From JAEUIG01 sp046349775 (GTDB taxonomy: Bacteria > Planctomycetota > Planctomycetia > Planctomycetales > Planctomycetaceae): a DNA stretch of 64,000 bases. This document shows, piece after piece, positions 24,259 through 33,030 of this stretch (positions within the stretch are counted from its first letter, which is position 1; each line of letters opens with the position of its first letter). Below the pieces are notes generated by a model. It was not told where the DNA came from. It did not search any database and worked only from the letters and a program-made list of their open reading frames with translations. Both the position numbers and the translations under genes were made by a program. The stretch spans positions 124,001-188,000 of the forward strand of contig JAXMBS010000001.1 of NCBI GenBank assembly GCA_046349775.1, written 5' to 3'.

Positions 24259-24336
24259 CGTTTGGTGCTTGGTGGTTTGGTGATTAGCGCTGGGGATGCT
24301 GAAAGCTGACTCACCAAGCACCAAACACCAAACACA
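24259..24336. repeat. Long hairpin between decoration and capsid genes
   Basis: The left arm TTTGGTGCTTGGTGGTTTGG (from 24261) is nearly complementary to CACCAAGCACCAAACACCAA (from 24312). Each arm is itself made of a repeated CACCAAA-type word. It follows the decoration stop codon by a few nt and lies 45 nt before the capsid start, so it could shape relative expression of the two genes. Confidence 0.7.
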
Positions 24337-24380
24337 CGGCGCTGAGAACGAGTCAACGACATCCAGGAGGGATCCAGATA

Positions 24381-25577
24381 ATGCAAGGAACATCGCTAAG
24401 AGGCCTGATCGAGTCGCACGGAGCGGCCGGGTTTTATCACAAGGTGTGCGAGCTGCTGAACGAGAAGCAGATTGGCGTCGATGATTTCTCGTACTACGAG
24501 CTGGCGGACGCGTGCGGCGTGTTGCCGCAGTTGCGGTCACTGCGCGAGGGGCGCGTCGGGGACGGATCGCCGGCGCAGCTGTTGAGCGAGTCGAATCCGG
24601 GCGTCGGCACAAACCTGTTCCAGGTCGTGACAGGGGAGCTGATCGGCCGGAAGGTGATCGAGGGGTACGACGACGACTCGGGGTTCATCGGGGATCAGCT
24701 GGTGACGGTGATGCCGAGCCGGCTGCGGAACAGCAAGCTGGCGGGCTTCCGCGCGCTGGCCGGACCGACGGAAGTCGCCGAAGGGCATCCGTATGAAGAG
24801 TCGACGTTCGAAGAGAAGTACGTCACGACCCAGGAAAGCAAGCAGGGGCGGATCCTGAGCATCACGGAAGAGCTGATCGGCTTCGATCAGACGGGCGAAA
24901 TCAATCGCCGCGCGATGGCGCTGGGATACTACCTGCGGCAGGAGCGCGAGCGGACGATCGTGCGGGCGGTTACGGACGCCGATTCGGGGAGCGGGAAGTA
25001 CGTGTACCGGCCGAGCGGCAGCGGGTCGGCGCTGTACAACGCGAACGGGTCGCACCGGAACTACGTCGGCGTGGGGAATACGACGTCGACGGCCTTCAAC
25101 GCTGCGGTGCCGCTGGTCGACTGGACTGACATCGACATCGTGCAGCGGTACCGGGCGACCGAAGTGCGGGACGACCGGATCGACGGCACGCCGCGTCCGC
25201 GGGTGGCGCCCGCGCGTCAGATGCTGGTGGCAGAGGCGCTGCGCGGGACGGCGCGGAGCATCGTGCACGCGACGGAAATCAGCGTGACGTCTTCAGCGGG
25301 GGAAATGCGGATGGCGAATCCGCTGCACGGGACGCTGGAGGTGCTGTCGTCGCCGTTTGTCGACGAGCAAGGGGGCGCGGCGCTGGCGGACTGGTACCTG
25401 GGGGACTTCCGGCGTCAGTTCGTGTGGACAGAGATCTGGCCGGTGCAGGCGCTATTGCAGCGGGCGGAAAGCGAAGCGGCGTTTGAACGGGACGTCGTGC
25501 TGCGTGTGAAGGCGAGGTACTACGGCGGGATCAGCGCGGTCGATACGGCGTTTGTGACGAAGGTGGACGGCGCGTGA
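24381..25577 (+). CDS. Phage major capsid protein, Mu gpT-like
   Basis: This intact 398-residue protein is the best-preserved gene of the virion locus. The C-terminal region is characteristic of Mu-like major head subunits (gpT): ATEISVTSSAGEMRMANPLH, GTLEVLSSPFVD, ALADWYLGDFRR, FVWTEIWPVQ near residue 350, then ERDVVLRVKARYYGG. The central part shows FEEKYVTTQESKQGRILSIT. It would form the icosahedral shell after processing by the upstream protease. GGAGGGATCC just before the ATG supplies a ribosome-binding site. That this long gene is intact while small neighbours are broken argues that the locus may be functional. Confidence 0.72.
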   Translation: MQGTSLRGLIESHGAAGFYHKVCELLNEKQIGVDDFSYYELADACGVLPQLRSLREGRVGDGSPAQLLSESNPGVGTNLFQVVTGELIGRKVIEGYDDDSGFIGDQLVTVMPSRLRNSKLAGFRALAGPTEVAEGHPYEESTFEEKYVTTQESKQGRILSITEELIGFDQTGEINRRAMALGYYLRQERERTIVRAVTDADSGSGKYVYRPSGSGSALYNANGSHRNYVGVGNTTSTAFNAAVPLVDWTDIDIVQRYRATEVRDDRIDGTPRPRVAPARQMLVAEALRGTARSIVHATEISVTSSAGEMRMANPLHGTLEVLSSPFVDEQGGAALADWYLGDFRRQFVWTEIWPVQALLQRAESEAAFERDVVLRVKARYYGGISAVDTAFVTKVDGA

Positions 25578-25683
25578 GGCTGGAGTGGTTCGTGCCGCGG
25601 AGGCGCCGGGGTCTCTCCGAGTCTGAGATGATTGCTGCCTAGGAGGATGCCCGGAGCCGCAGTGGTGTGCTGTTCAAGAAGAA

Positions 25684-25740
25684 AAATTGCAAATTGCAAA
25701 ATGCAAATTGCGAATTGCGAATTGCGAATTGCGAATTGAA
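25684..25740. repeat. AATTGC direct repeat tract
   Basis: About seven consecutive copies of a TTGC(A/G)AA-type word occur (for example GCGAATTGCGAATTGCGAAT). The tract lies between the capsid gene and the next small virion gene. Similar text-like tracts with ATTGCG and CAATCCG words occur at 36905-36999 and 39755-39835. Confidence 0.8.
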
Positions 25741-25757
25741 AGGTGAGGGAGGGGTCT

Positions 25758-26279
25758 GTGCGGATCAAGGGATTGCAGCCGCGGGGGAGTTACAGCAGCG
25801 TGTGCGAATTGCCGCGTCCTGGCGGTGCGGGGATCGTGCTGCGGATGCAGCCGCTGCGGTTGGGATTCGCACGGAGTTTGAAGGCTTGACATCGCACCGC
25901 CGGAGCCGCCGCTGCGTGTGGCGAGGACGCGGCAGGGCGGCCTCTGCGGGACGAACAGGGCCAGGCGGTGACGGTCGCGGCGGAAGCGGATCCCGAGCAC
26001 GTACGGCAACTGGAACTGTATCGCAGCGTGTGGCGGTGCTGGCGGTGGCGGAGTCGCTGGAGGTGGACCCGGCAGTGACCTTCGCAGCAGCGAAGCCGGA
26101 GGTCGAAGGGGATTGGGCGTCGTATGCGGATGCACTGTGGCGAGATGGAGGAGGCGGGATTCTACCGAGGGATCGTTCAGTTGTGCACGTTTGCGTGCCG
26201 GCTGAGCAATCTGGCAGGTGAGCATCTGCGCGAGGCCGGGCGAGGTTTCTTGCTGGAGCGTCGCGAGGAGACGGGGTAG
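25758..26279 (+). CDS. Small virion-locus protein, frameshifted
   Basis: It starts with GTG at 25758 (VRIKGLQPRGSYSSVCELPR) after GAGGGAGGGG. Across frames it continues LRDEQGQAVTVAAEADPEH near 25945 and AVLAVAESLEVDPAVTFAAA near 26035, then ALWREMEEAGFYRGIVQLCT. It ends LLERREETG at 26279. The late segment is helical and acidic. By position after the capsid it could be a head-tail or chaperone-type protein, but I do not recognise the family. About 170 nt of unassigned sequence follow (26280-26448), with a LDYRIAGCEQLSLTVDLNLL segment that may belong to another small broken gene. Confidence 0.4.
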
Positions 26280-26448
26280 GTCGCTCAGGTGCTGCGTGGC
26301 GAACGCTGGACTATCGTATTGCGGGCTGTGAGCAGCTCAGCCTGACCGTCGATTTGAATCTGCTTCAGGCTATCCGGCGCGGTGCGGCTGCTGGCATACG
26401 GCGCGCTTGCGAGAGGCCGACGAGAGCGCGGAACCGGAGAGACATCGA

Positions 26449-26730
26449 TGAACGAAGTGGCCGAGTTGTCGGAGATGGAGGAGGCGATCACGGAGCCGCA
26501 GATTCGCGGGATCCTGAAGCAGATCGACCTCGACATCGCCAACCTGGTGCGCGAGGGGAAGCTGTCGGCGGCTGAAAAATATGCGGTTGCGAGGACGGCC
26601 GGGATGCAGAGCGATCGGGCGGCGAACCTGCGGGCGGCTGCTGGGCGGGCACACTACGAGGGGTTGCTGGGCGCCTTGCCGGCGTGGGAGGCGTCGCAGG
26701 GGAGTTGTGGGTGTCGGCGTAGTTGCGGTG
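26449..26730 (+). CDS. Small helical virion-locus protein
   Basis: The ATG at 26449 follows GGAGAG. The product starts MNEVAELSEMEEAITEPQIR and contains GILKQIDLDIANLVREGKLS, AAEKYAVARTAGMQSDRAAN and a likely end near 26730 (VAGELWVSA) after a one-base frame change near 26690. It is about 90 residues, acidic and all-helical. No family was recognised. Its position among connector genes suggests a phage structural or accessory role. Confidence 0.4.
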
Positions 26731-26769
26731 CGAGATGCGAAGCCCCGAGTGCGGGTCGGAGAACACAAC

Positions 26770-27097
26770 GTGACACCGAGTATCGTCAGAGAAGATCGGG
26801 ACCAAGGGATTTGCGGATTGGGGAGTCACGGTCGTGCTGCGGCGTGAGTCAGACATACGACCCGGAGTCAGGGGCGGCTGTCGGAGTCATACGTCGATCG
26901 AAATCTGCGGGCGATCGTGGGGGAGCAGGGAATCGCGCCCGCCGGCGGCACCGCAGGACAGGCGGGAGAGTCGGAACAGGCGTTTGCCGTGCGGAGCGAG
27001 GATGTAGCGGGAAAGTGACTTGCGCGTTCTGCGGATCGTGCATGCCGGCAGGGTGTTCGAATTCATGACGTGGAGAGCCGGCCGCTGGGAGGGGTGA
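26770..27097 (+). CDS. Head-closure/connector-like small protein, frameshifted
   Basis: Read across frames, the segments are WGVTVVLRRES, TYDPESG, SESYVDRNLRAIVGEQGIAP, EQAFAVRSEDVAGK and VLRIVHAGRVFEFMTWRAGR, ending at 27097. The layout (beta-rich, central variable insertion, C-terminal xxVxxGRxFEF) is like head-completion or stopper proteins of siphoviruses that precede the gp10-like gene. At least three frame changes are needed. The call is inferred mainly from gene order. Confidence 0.4.
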
Positions 27098-27154
27098 CGG
27101 TGTTGCGCTGCGGCGCTGTGTGAAGGGGGCGCGGCGCTCGGCAGAGGATGCGAG

Positions 27155-27590
27155 ATGCAGATTCAGTTCGAGATCGAAGATCAGGCCAGCGCGACTGGAG
27201 TGGCGGGTCGCGAGTTGTCAGAGCGCGCCGCCGGCTGATCGAACAGGCCATGCAACAGACACTGGTCGACACGCTGGAACTGAATCCCGTGGCGACGGGA
27301 CGGTCGCGTGCGGCGTGGGCGGCGGCACTCGCGCAGATCGGGATTGAGTTACCGGCAGACTGGCGCGGTCCGCAGCCGGATGGAGCGGCGATTGCCGAGG
27401 GAGCGGCGCAAGGGACGCTGACACGTTCGGAGGATGACTCAACGACGCAGATCAACGCCGAGAACGGAGTGCGGTACATCAGGTTCTGGAGTACGGGACG
27501 CGGAGGATGGCACCGTTTGCGATGGTGCGGCGGGCGCTGGCTGCCGTGCAGCAGGAGTTGGGGCGGTGGTTTGAGTTTCCCGTGGAGTGA
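27155..27590 (+). CDS. HK97 gp10-like neck protein, frameshifted
   Basis: It starts MQIQFEIEDQASA at 27155. A one-base change near 27230 leads into LIEQAMQQTLVDTLELNPVA, TGRSRAAWAAALAQIG, QINAENGVRYIRF. After another change near 27485 it ends EYGTRRMAPFAMVRRALAAV and WFEFPVE at 27590. The motif EYGTxxMxxxPxxxxAL near the C-terminus is typical of the HK97 gp10 / minor tail family that joins head and tail. Length, about 140 residues, fits. Confidence 0.5.
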
Positions 27591-28212
27591 GTGGTTTTCG
27601 CGGCAGCAGGGATGCAGTCATGGTGGGGATCGACGCGATTACGCGCACGGCGGCTGCGTGCACTGGGGGAGTGCGTTCGGCGCGTGTCCGACGATTCATC
27701 CGGGACAGCAAGCGAACCTAGCATGAGCAGGAACAGCGGCCGGTCGTGTGGTCCCGACAGCGGACCGGCAGCCGGGTCGGACCGACTGTCCGCAACGGAT
27801 GACCGTCGCGGTAACGGTGCACTGCTTCAGCCGGCATCCAACGGACCTGGCTGAGCTGCGGACGATCGCGGATGCGGCGGGGTGCACTGGGTCGGCAAAT
27901 GATTGCGGTGCGCGACTTTGTGCAGGGAGACGCCGGTGCTGGGATATTTGCGGTTACGCGAGACAGAACTGCGTCGACGCGCGTCCATGACGAGAAACGC
28001 GCGACGCACGGCACGTCGTCGTGCTGTGTCGAGGGTGAGTGGAGGAGGCTTAAGAGGAGCTGAAGGAGTAAAGGAGCAGGGGAGTAAAGAGGTCTTGGCG
28101 GCGACGTGAAGTCGACACCGGACCTCTCACCCCACCCTTTCCCGAATGCTGTCGCGTTTGAACGACGCGATTCGCAGGGAATAGGGAGTCGCGAGCAAAG
28201 GAGCAACACGCG
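27591..28212 (+). other. Unassigned broken coding stretch of the virion locus
   Basis: By synteny a tail-terminator-type gene is expected between the gp10-like gene and the tail tube. Short protein-like pieces exist in several frames (PVLGYLRLRETELRRRASMT near 27940, HPTDLAELRTIADAAG near 27835), but no family can be assigned. The 3' end has a GGAGTAAAGGAGCAGGGGAG tract at about 28065-28085, followed by the degenerate hairpin copy C. Confidence 0.35.
28122..28196. repeat. CCCTCACCCC-type hairpin repeat, copy C (degenerate)
   Basis: CCTCTCACCCCACCCTTTCC at 28123-28142 matches the left arm of the other copies. The right arm is weak (GGGAATAGGGAGTCGCGAG near 28178). It sits directly upstream of the tail tube gene, whose ATG is at 28213. 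Confidence 0.5.
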
Positions 28213-28718
28213 ATGGCAGTATCGAATGTGACGCGGAACCTGCGGGACGGCGAGCTGGCGGCCAGTCAGGACAGGCGTCCGGGACGCCGAAATCGCTGAC
28301 CGTGTTCCTGGACGAAGTGACCTGCGGTGGGTCGTGCGGTCGCGGACGATCAAGTGAAGGACCGGGGATCGGTTACCTGGTCATACCCGCAAAGGGGACG
28401 ATGAATCGGTGTCGCTATCGTTCACCGCGAAGTGGACGCAGTTGCTCGGCAAGTCGAATTCGGCCGATCCGTTACAGCTGTACGAGATGCTGATGTTCGT
28501 CTCTGATTGAGTGTTGCTGGCTTGTCCGGCGGCAGGCAGCAGGACATGACATTCCGAGTTCACGGTTGTCGATCCGGCCGGGGTGGCAAACGAAAAGATC
28601 ACATTTTCAAGGTCTATCGGGAATCGCTGACGATGAGCGAGGCCGACGACAGCAACCTGATTGCGCGTTCAGCGGACAGTCGTTTGCGACGCGGCCAGTG
28701 GTGGCGCGTGTGACGTAA
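28213..28718 (+). CDS. Tail tube-like protein, frameshifted
   Basis: It starts MAVSNVTRNLRDGELAASQ. Across frames it reads KSLTVFLDE near 28295, SVSLSFTAKWTQLLGKSNSA near 28410, DPLQLYEMLMF, then EFTVVDPAGVANEKITF and KVYRESLTMSEADDSNLI, ending SFATRPVVARVT at 28718. The alternating beta pattern, the DPL(Q)LYE segment and the position before the tape-measure gene fit a major tail (tube) protein of about 165 residues. Three or four frame changes are needed. Confidence 0.5.
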
Positions 28719-28885
28719 GAATGGAACGCGGATGGCCCCGGATATTGCGGATATGCGCGGGTCGGAAACGAGCAAATCGTGATTGCGAAAGTCGGTGCTG
28801 CAGGTGTTCCATCGCTGCCGAATGGATCACCACGCAATGAATCCGCGTAAATCCGCGTGATCACGCAAACCCGCGTTCCATTCTT
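28716..28885. repeat. Inverted repeat with ATCCGCGTAA words
   Basis: AAGAATGGAACGCGG (28717-28731) is the reverse complement of CCGCGTTCCATTCTT (28871-28885). The inner parts also repeat GGATATTGCGGATATGCG and AATCCGCGTAAATCCGCGTG words. It spans the whole gap between the tail tube and tape-measure genes and could form a long imperfect hairpin. Confidence 0.7.
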
Positions 28886-28906
28886 CGGAGTGGCGGGAAG
28901 AGAGCA

Positions 28907-29617
28907 ATGGCATTTGCCGAGTCGCTGACGGTGCGGATTCTGGGAGACAGCTCGCAGCTCAAGGCGGAGCTGCAGGATGTTGTCCGCAGCCAGAGGGAGT
29001 GCGGTCGACAGTCGGGCAACTGACAGGTGCGGGAGACCGAATTCGGGACGGTTTCAGCAGTGTGATGGGGGCGACGCGTCCGCTGGAGCAGTTGAGCCAG
29101 TTGGTCGGGCGGATTGTGGACCAGGTGACGCTGCTGAACCAGACGCCGATTGCGATCGAAATGTCGAACCAACGCTGCAATCGCTGGCCACAGTTGAGCG
29201 AGGCGATCGCCAGTGTAGCGGCACAATTGGCGGCCTTGTCGGCAACGGCTGCCGAGGTGCAGGAGTGGCCGGCGTGGACGCGGAGGCAGGTCCGATTCGG
29301 AGTTTTTGCCAGGGATTGGTCAGCGGACCGGCGGGGCGGGACGTCGTGCCGTGCTGACGGCGAAGAGTACGTCCTCATGGGAGACGACCGCAGTCCTGTA
29401 GTGGTTGCAGATCGGCGAACTCGCTGAGCGTGCGCACGGCACGACGCGCGCCCCGGCGGTCGAATCGGCGGCGGTGGAACCAGCGGACGACGAATCACTT
29501 CGGCGGGATCACGATCAAATTGGCCAGGTAGACGCGGTGAATGACATCGTGCGCACGATCTGCGGTTGCAGGGTGCAGTTGCGGAACCGGAGGGGATGGG
29601 GAGAAGGTAAGGAATGA
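28907..29617 (+). CDS. Short tail tape-measure-like protein, frameshifted
   Basis: It starts MAFAESLTVRILGDSSQLKA, the usual opening of tape-measure proteins. The frame changes near 28980 into STVGQLTGAGDRIRDGFSSV, LEQLSQLVGRIVDQV, then shifts again; NHFGGITI near 29490 precedes a C-terminal segment ending near QLRNRRG at about 29600. Beta, coiled and helical parts follow the usual order, but the product is only about 235 residues. Tape-measure length sets tail length, so a very short tail is predicted. It lies between the tail tube and distal tail genes, as in siphoviruses. Confidence 0.5.
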
Positions 29618-29652
29618 AGGGGGTGTGCGATCAACATTGATTTTGGCGTGGA

Positions 29653-29721
29653 CCCGTCACCCCGACCCTCTCCCCCGAATGAAATTGCTGAAGAAAACGG
29701 TGCGGTTCGCGGGGAGAGGAG
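29653..29721. repeat. CCCTCACCCC/GGGGAGAGGA hairpin repeat, copy D
   Basis: The left arm CGTCACCCCGACCCTCTCCC (29655-29674) pairs with the right arm CGCGGGGAGAGGA (29708-29720). A further AGGGGAGGGA runs into the distal-tail gene, whose ATG is at 29738. Confidence 0.72.
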
Positions 29722-29737
29722 CAGGGGAGGGACACCG

Positions 29738-30257
29738 ATGTTTCGATTCAAGCCGGCAGTGTGGAAAGCGGACGTTGTACGAATTGCCGCGGCCGGTGAC
29801 GGTCGTGCGGTGGCAGGACAGTTGGGATTTCGCGTGCCGGTGCCGCTGGCGGCGAGACCTGATTACTGGGCGATTAGCGAACGGTGTCGACATCGCCCTC
29901 GAAGGGGAGATCGGCACGCGGGGTGGCGCGCTTGCAGGGGACGAAGCAGGGATGTTCGCGGCGGTGCAGGCATTGCGGGCTGCGCTTGTCGGCGTCGACG
30001 CCGGACCAGGTCTACCAGTTTTCTGTATCACGACTCAGCGAGCGCGACGTATCGGTCGTTCCAGCGGTGCACGACCGTGCGGTTCGAGTGCGACCTGTCG
30101 GCGGCCGCAGCTGTTCAGTTACTCGGCGGCGATCCATGCGGCGGACCCGGCGATCTATACGAGCGCGCCGGGCGACGGGCGTGAAACCGCACGCAACGCT
30201 GGATTCCGAGGAATGCGGCGGCTGGTTGCGTTCAATGTGCCGACTGCAGACAGTTGA
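29738..30257 (+). CDS. Distal tail-like protein, frameshifted
   Basis: It starts MFRFKPAVWK at 29738. Across frames it continues RTLYELPRPVTVVRWQDSWD, LANGVDIALEGEIGTRGG, VQALRAALVGVDAGPGLPVF, then LYHDSASATYRSFQRCTTVR, ending IHAADPAIYTSAPG and a short tail to 30257. The CTTVRFECDLS segment is typical of small baseplate or distal-tail proteins. Its place between the tape measure and tail hub matches siphovirus order. It needs at least two frame changes. Confidence 0.45.
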
Positions 30258-30266
30258 AAGCTCCGC

Positions 30267-31829
30267 ATGTACGCGCGCGACGGATTCTGCATCACGGACC
30301 GAGACCCGGCGGCGACGCCGACGGAGATTTCCAGCGTGTCGTCGAAGGATGCTGGTTCGAACTGTCGGCAGGGCTGCGGGGGGGGGGAGAGTTGTCGCTG
30401 AAGGACGACTTCCTCGACCGGAATGCGATTGAGATCGGCGACTGGATTTCGTGATGCAGCGGAGGACAGCGGTGGTACCTGGGGCGTGGAAGAGCGGACG
30501 GCGACGAGTCCGGCCGGTGTGCAGTTGCGGCTCGAGGGGGATCAAACTGAATGAGGTGTTTCCCCGGGGGCTTTGCCAGCGACTCGGAAGAGCGCGCCGC
30601 ATCGATTCGGCCGGACCGACCTGTTCAGCAATGACCCGGATTATCGATGGGGCCAGCTCAGCGGCGGGTCTTGGCCGAGCTGGGTGCAGCTGTTACTCGC
30701 ACGATACGTGGCGCCCGGCGACGCATATTCAGTACACGTCGGGGCTGGTGGAATCGCCGATCGAGCCAGGGGACTCGACGGTTTCAAGTTTCGCGGCGAG
30801 GAATCCGCGCGGTCGATCATCAAGCAGCTCGCCGTGGCGGCGCGCGGGGCGGCGTGGGGGGTGAATGCGTCGGGACAGTTCTTTTTTCTCCGTCCGCAAA
30901 CGGACGTCATCGCTGCGCTGCGCGAAGGGCAGGACCTGACGGCGCTGGGCGAATCGCGCGATCGGGAGCTGCTGTTCAACCGGCTGCTGCTGACGGGGGA
31001 CTACATCTACGACGCGGGAGAGACCGGCTGGATCGCGCGGCGCGCGTATCGGTTTCGCGGCAACTATGTGCAGCCGGACAGCCGCGCGCTGTATGGCGAG
31101 CGGCGGATTCGCCTGTGGATCCCGTGGATTCGCACACAAGACGATGCGCTGCTGTTTGCGCGAGAATTCTTTCGGACGTACGCCGGCCCGACCAGCCGCT
31201 TCGAACTGGAGACCGGCGGGCGCAGCACGGTGCTGTTGCCATGGACGGGGCGGGTGCAACTCAAAGATCGTAACGGCTCGCTGCTGGCGATCAGCGCGCT
31301 GGAGACCGTCCGCGTGTTGTTCGATCACGTGCCCAGGTTCCGCATCGAGCTCGGGCCGGCCGATCCGCACACGCTGTGGCCGGAGCCGCCGCACGACGAG
31401 CGCTGGGAACTTCCCCGAGTGCATCGCGCCGGAGGCCGCGTGGTGCTCACAGAAGGAAGTTCCTCGGGAGAGGGCGGAAGCAGCGAAAGCCTGTCGAGCG
31501 GCGTCTCGGACGGTTCCGCGGCATCCATGGGATCGTCGATGGGGAGCTCTGGGGGCGGATCGAGTAGCCACGACGGGAGTTCCGCCGGAGAGTCCGGCAG
31601 CGGTGGCCTCACGAGTGGAGGAGGCGTATCGGACACGCACACTCCCAGCGGCAGCGGCGGTGGGAGCGGCGGTGGGAGCGGTGGTGCAGGCACAACCAGC
31701 GACACCACGCCGCCGTCCGGCAGCGACGGCGGTGGTTCGGGCCACGGTGGCAGCAGCGGTGGTGGCGGCAGCAGTGGCGGTGGCGGAAGTTCAGGCATCG
31801 CGGGTTCGTCGACGAGCAGCAGCGACTGA
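30267..31829 (+). CDS. Tail hub/tip-like protein with Ser/Gly-rich C-terminus (5' part frameshifted)
   Basis: The start near 30267 (MYARDGFCITDRD) and the first 170 codons are broken across frames. From about 30720 the frame is intact to 31829. The central part, with GEESARSIIKQLAVAARGAA, WGVNASGQFFFLRPQTD and RELLFNRLLLTGDYIYD, resembles central tail-hub proteins that cap the tail tube. The C-terminal ~120 residues (about 31455-31826) consist almost only of Ser and Gly with scattered Asp, Thr and Pro. Such a tail is unusual for hub proteins and could be a flexible linker or a glycosylation target. The Maf-like gene follows after 86 nt. Confidence 0.55.
31458..31826 (+). other. Ser/Gly-rich low-complexity coding segment
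   Basis: About 120 codons encode runs such as GGSSGGGGSSGGGGSSG, with an irregular GGC/AGC/GGT nucleotide repeat. It begins with an SSSGEGGSSESLSSGVS stretch. Repeats of this kind change length easily. Confidence 0.9.
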
Positions 31830-31915
31830 TCACCCTCGTTCGGCTGCGGCGAACGCCAGGACCAGCCAGGGATCGCGGCGGCGAATGGCTCCTCATCAAC
31901 TCAGCGGGATGCGGC

Positions 31916-33004
31916 ATGTTCTACCGACTCTCCACCGACGGGACGCGGCGAGATGTCGAATTGCGGGATATGTTCGCGGGGCCGACGCGGACGGCGTGCT
32001 GGATTATCGGCGGCGGGCCGTCGCTGGCGAATTTGCCGTGCACAGAGATCGCCCGCTCGCCGGCGGCAAAGCTCGGGATGAATCTGGGGGGTGCACGGCT
32101 GATCCGGCCGACGCTGTGGACGTCGTATGATCCGTCGGTGCGGTTTCACCGGTCGGTCTACCTGGACGCGTCAATCTGGAAGTTCGTCCACGCGCGGCGG
32201 GCCATGGACCTCGTACCGGAGACGACGTTCAAAGTGTGTGACTGTCCGGCGACGCTGTTCTTCGATCGCGACGCGCAGCGGGGATTCGCCGACTTGCTGC
32301 CGCCGCAGGACGGTCGGATCGTGGACTGGAACGACACGTTCGTGCAGGCGATCGAGATTGCATACCGACTCGGCTTTCGCACGCTGTATCTGGCGGGATG
32401 CGATCTGCAAATTCGCCCGTCGCCCGCGCAGTGCGAACAGGCGCGAGCGCGGGGCGTGGAGTCTGCGCCGGGAGAGTTGCTGGAAGCGTTTTACGAGCGT
32501 TGCGCGGCGGCCGGAATGGGCCTGGTGGAGCTGGAGCGGCTCGACGCTCCGACGCAGTATCACTTCGACGAGCGGAAGCCGTTGGCGGCGGCGATCCGCA
32601 CGGACCTGCATTACTTCCGGATCGCTCAATACTTGCGATTGTCGCGGCGGGCGCTCTCGCTGGCGGGTCTCGAGCTGGTCTCCGTCACTCCGGGAAGTCG
32701 GCTGAACGATTACTTCCCGTATCGTTCCGTCGTCGATGTGCTGGCGGAGATCGGCCACACCGTCGGCCGCCCGGAAGACGAGCCGACGCGGGGGTTGTAC
32801 ACGCAGGTCGAATCACGGCAGCCGGCCGGGCTGGGACCGATGCGGGACTTCAAGCCGCATCACTGGAAGCGGGCCGGAGAGAAACCTATTGCCGCGGTGC
32901 AGTCTGACTCCCCCGGCCGTAAGCGCGAAGCGGTCGCCCGGCGTGTGGTCGCAGCGATCGACGCCGTACCGGAGACGCCGGTGCGGATCGATGAGGAGGG
33001 GTGA
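31916..33004 (+). CDS. Maf/MptE-like (DUF115-type) protein
   Basis: This intact 362-residue protein opens with a nucleotide-binding loop ACWIIGGGPSLANLP near residue 28. It contains WTSYDPSVRFHRSVY and the family-like segment WNDTFVQAIEIAYRLGFRTL followed by YLAGCDLQIRP near residue 160. Proteins with the IGGGPSL loop and the A-LGF-x-YLxGxD strand include MptE-like diphosphokinases and Maf proteins, which attach nonulosonic-acid sugars to flagellin Ser/Thr. The exact substrate cannot be read from sequence. It lies between the tail hub gene and two glycosyltransferases, suggesting joint action on a glycan. Confidence 0.55.
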   Translation: MFYRLSTDGTRRDVELRDMFAGPTRTACWIIGGGPSLANLPCTEIARSPAAKLGMNLGGARLIRPTLWTSYDPSVRFHRSVYLDASIWKFVHARRAMDLVPETTFKVCDCPATLFFDRDAQRGFADLLPPQDGRIVDWNDTFVQAIEIAYRLGFRTLYLAGCDLQIRPSPAQCEQARARGVESAPGELLEAFYERCAAAGMGLVELERLDAPTQYHFDERKPLAAAIRTDLHYFRIAQYLRLSRRALSLAGLELVSVTPGSRLNDYFPYRSVVDVLAEIGHTVGRPEDEPTRGLYTQVESRQPAGLGPMRDFKPHHWKRAGEKPIAAVQSDSPGRKREAVARRVVAAIDAVPETPVRIDEEG

Positions 33005-33030
33005 CCTCAAGACGGATCACGAAGAAAGGG

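Noticed and set aside
25684..25740. CRISPR array
   Set aside because: The repeat unit is 7-8 nt with no unique spacers and no cas genes nearby.
22839..31829. A dead prophage proven by frameshifts
   Set aside because: The same kind of frameshift breaks hemC, ribD, leuS and hpnE in this window, so sequence error cannot be excluded.
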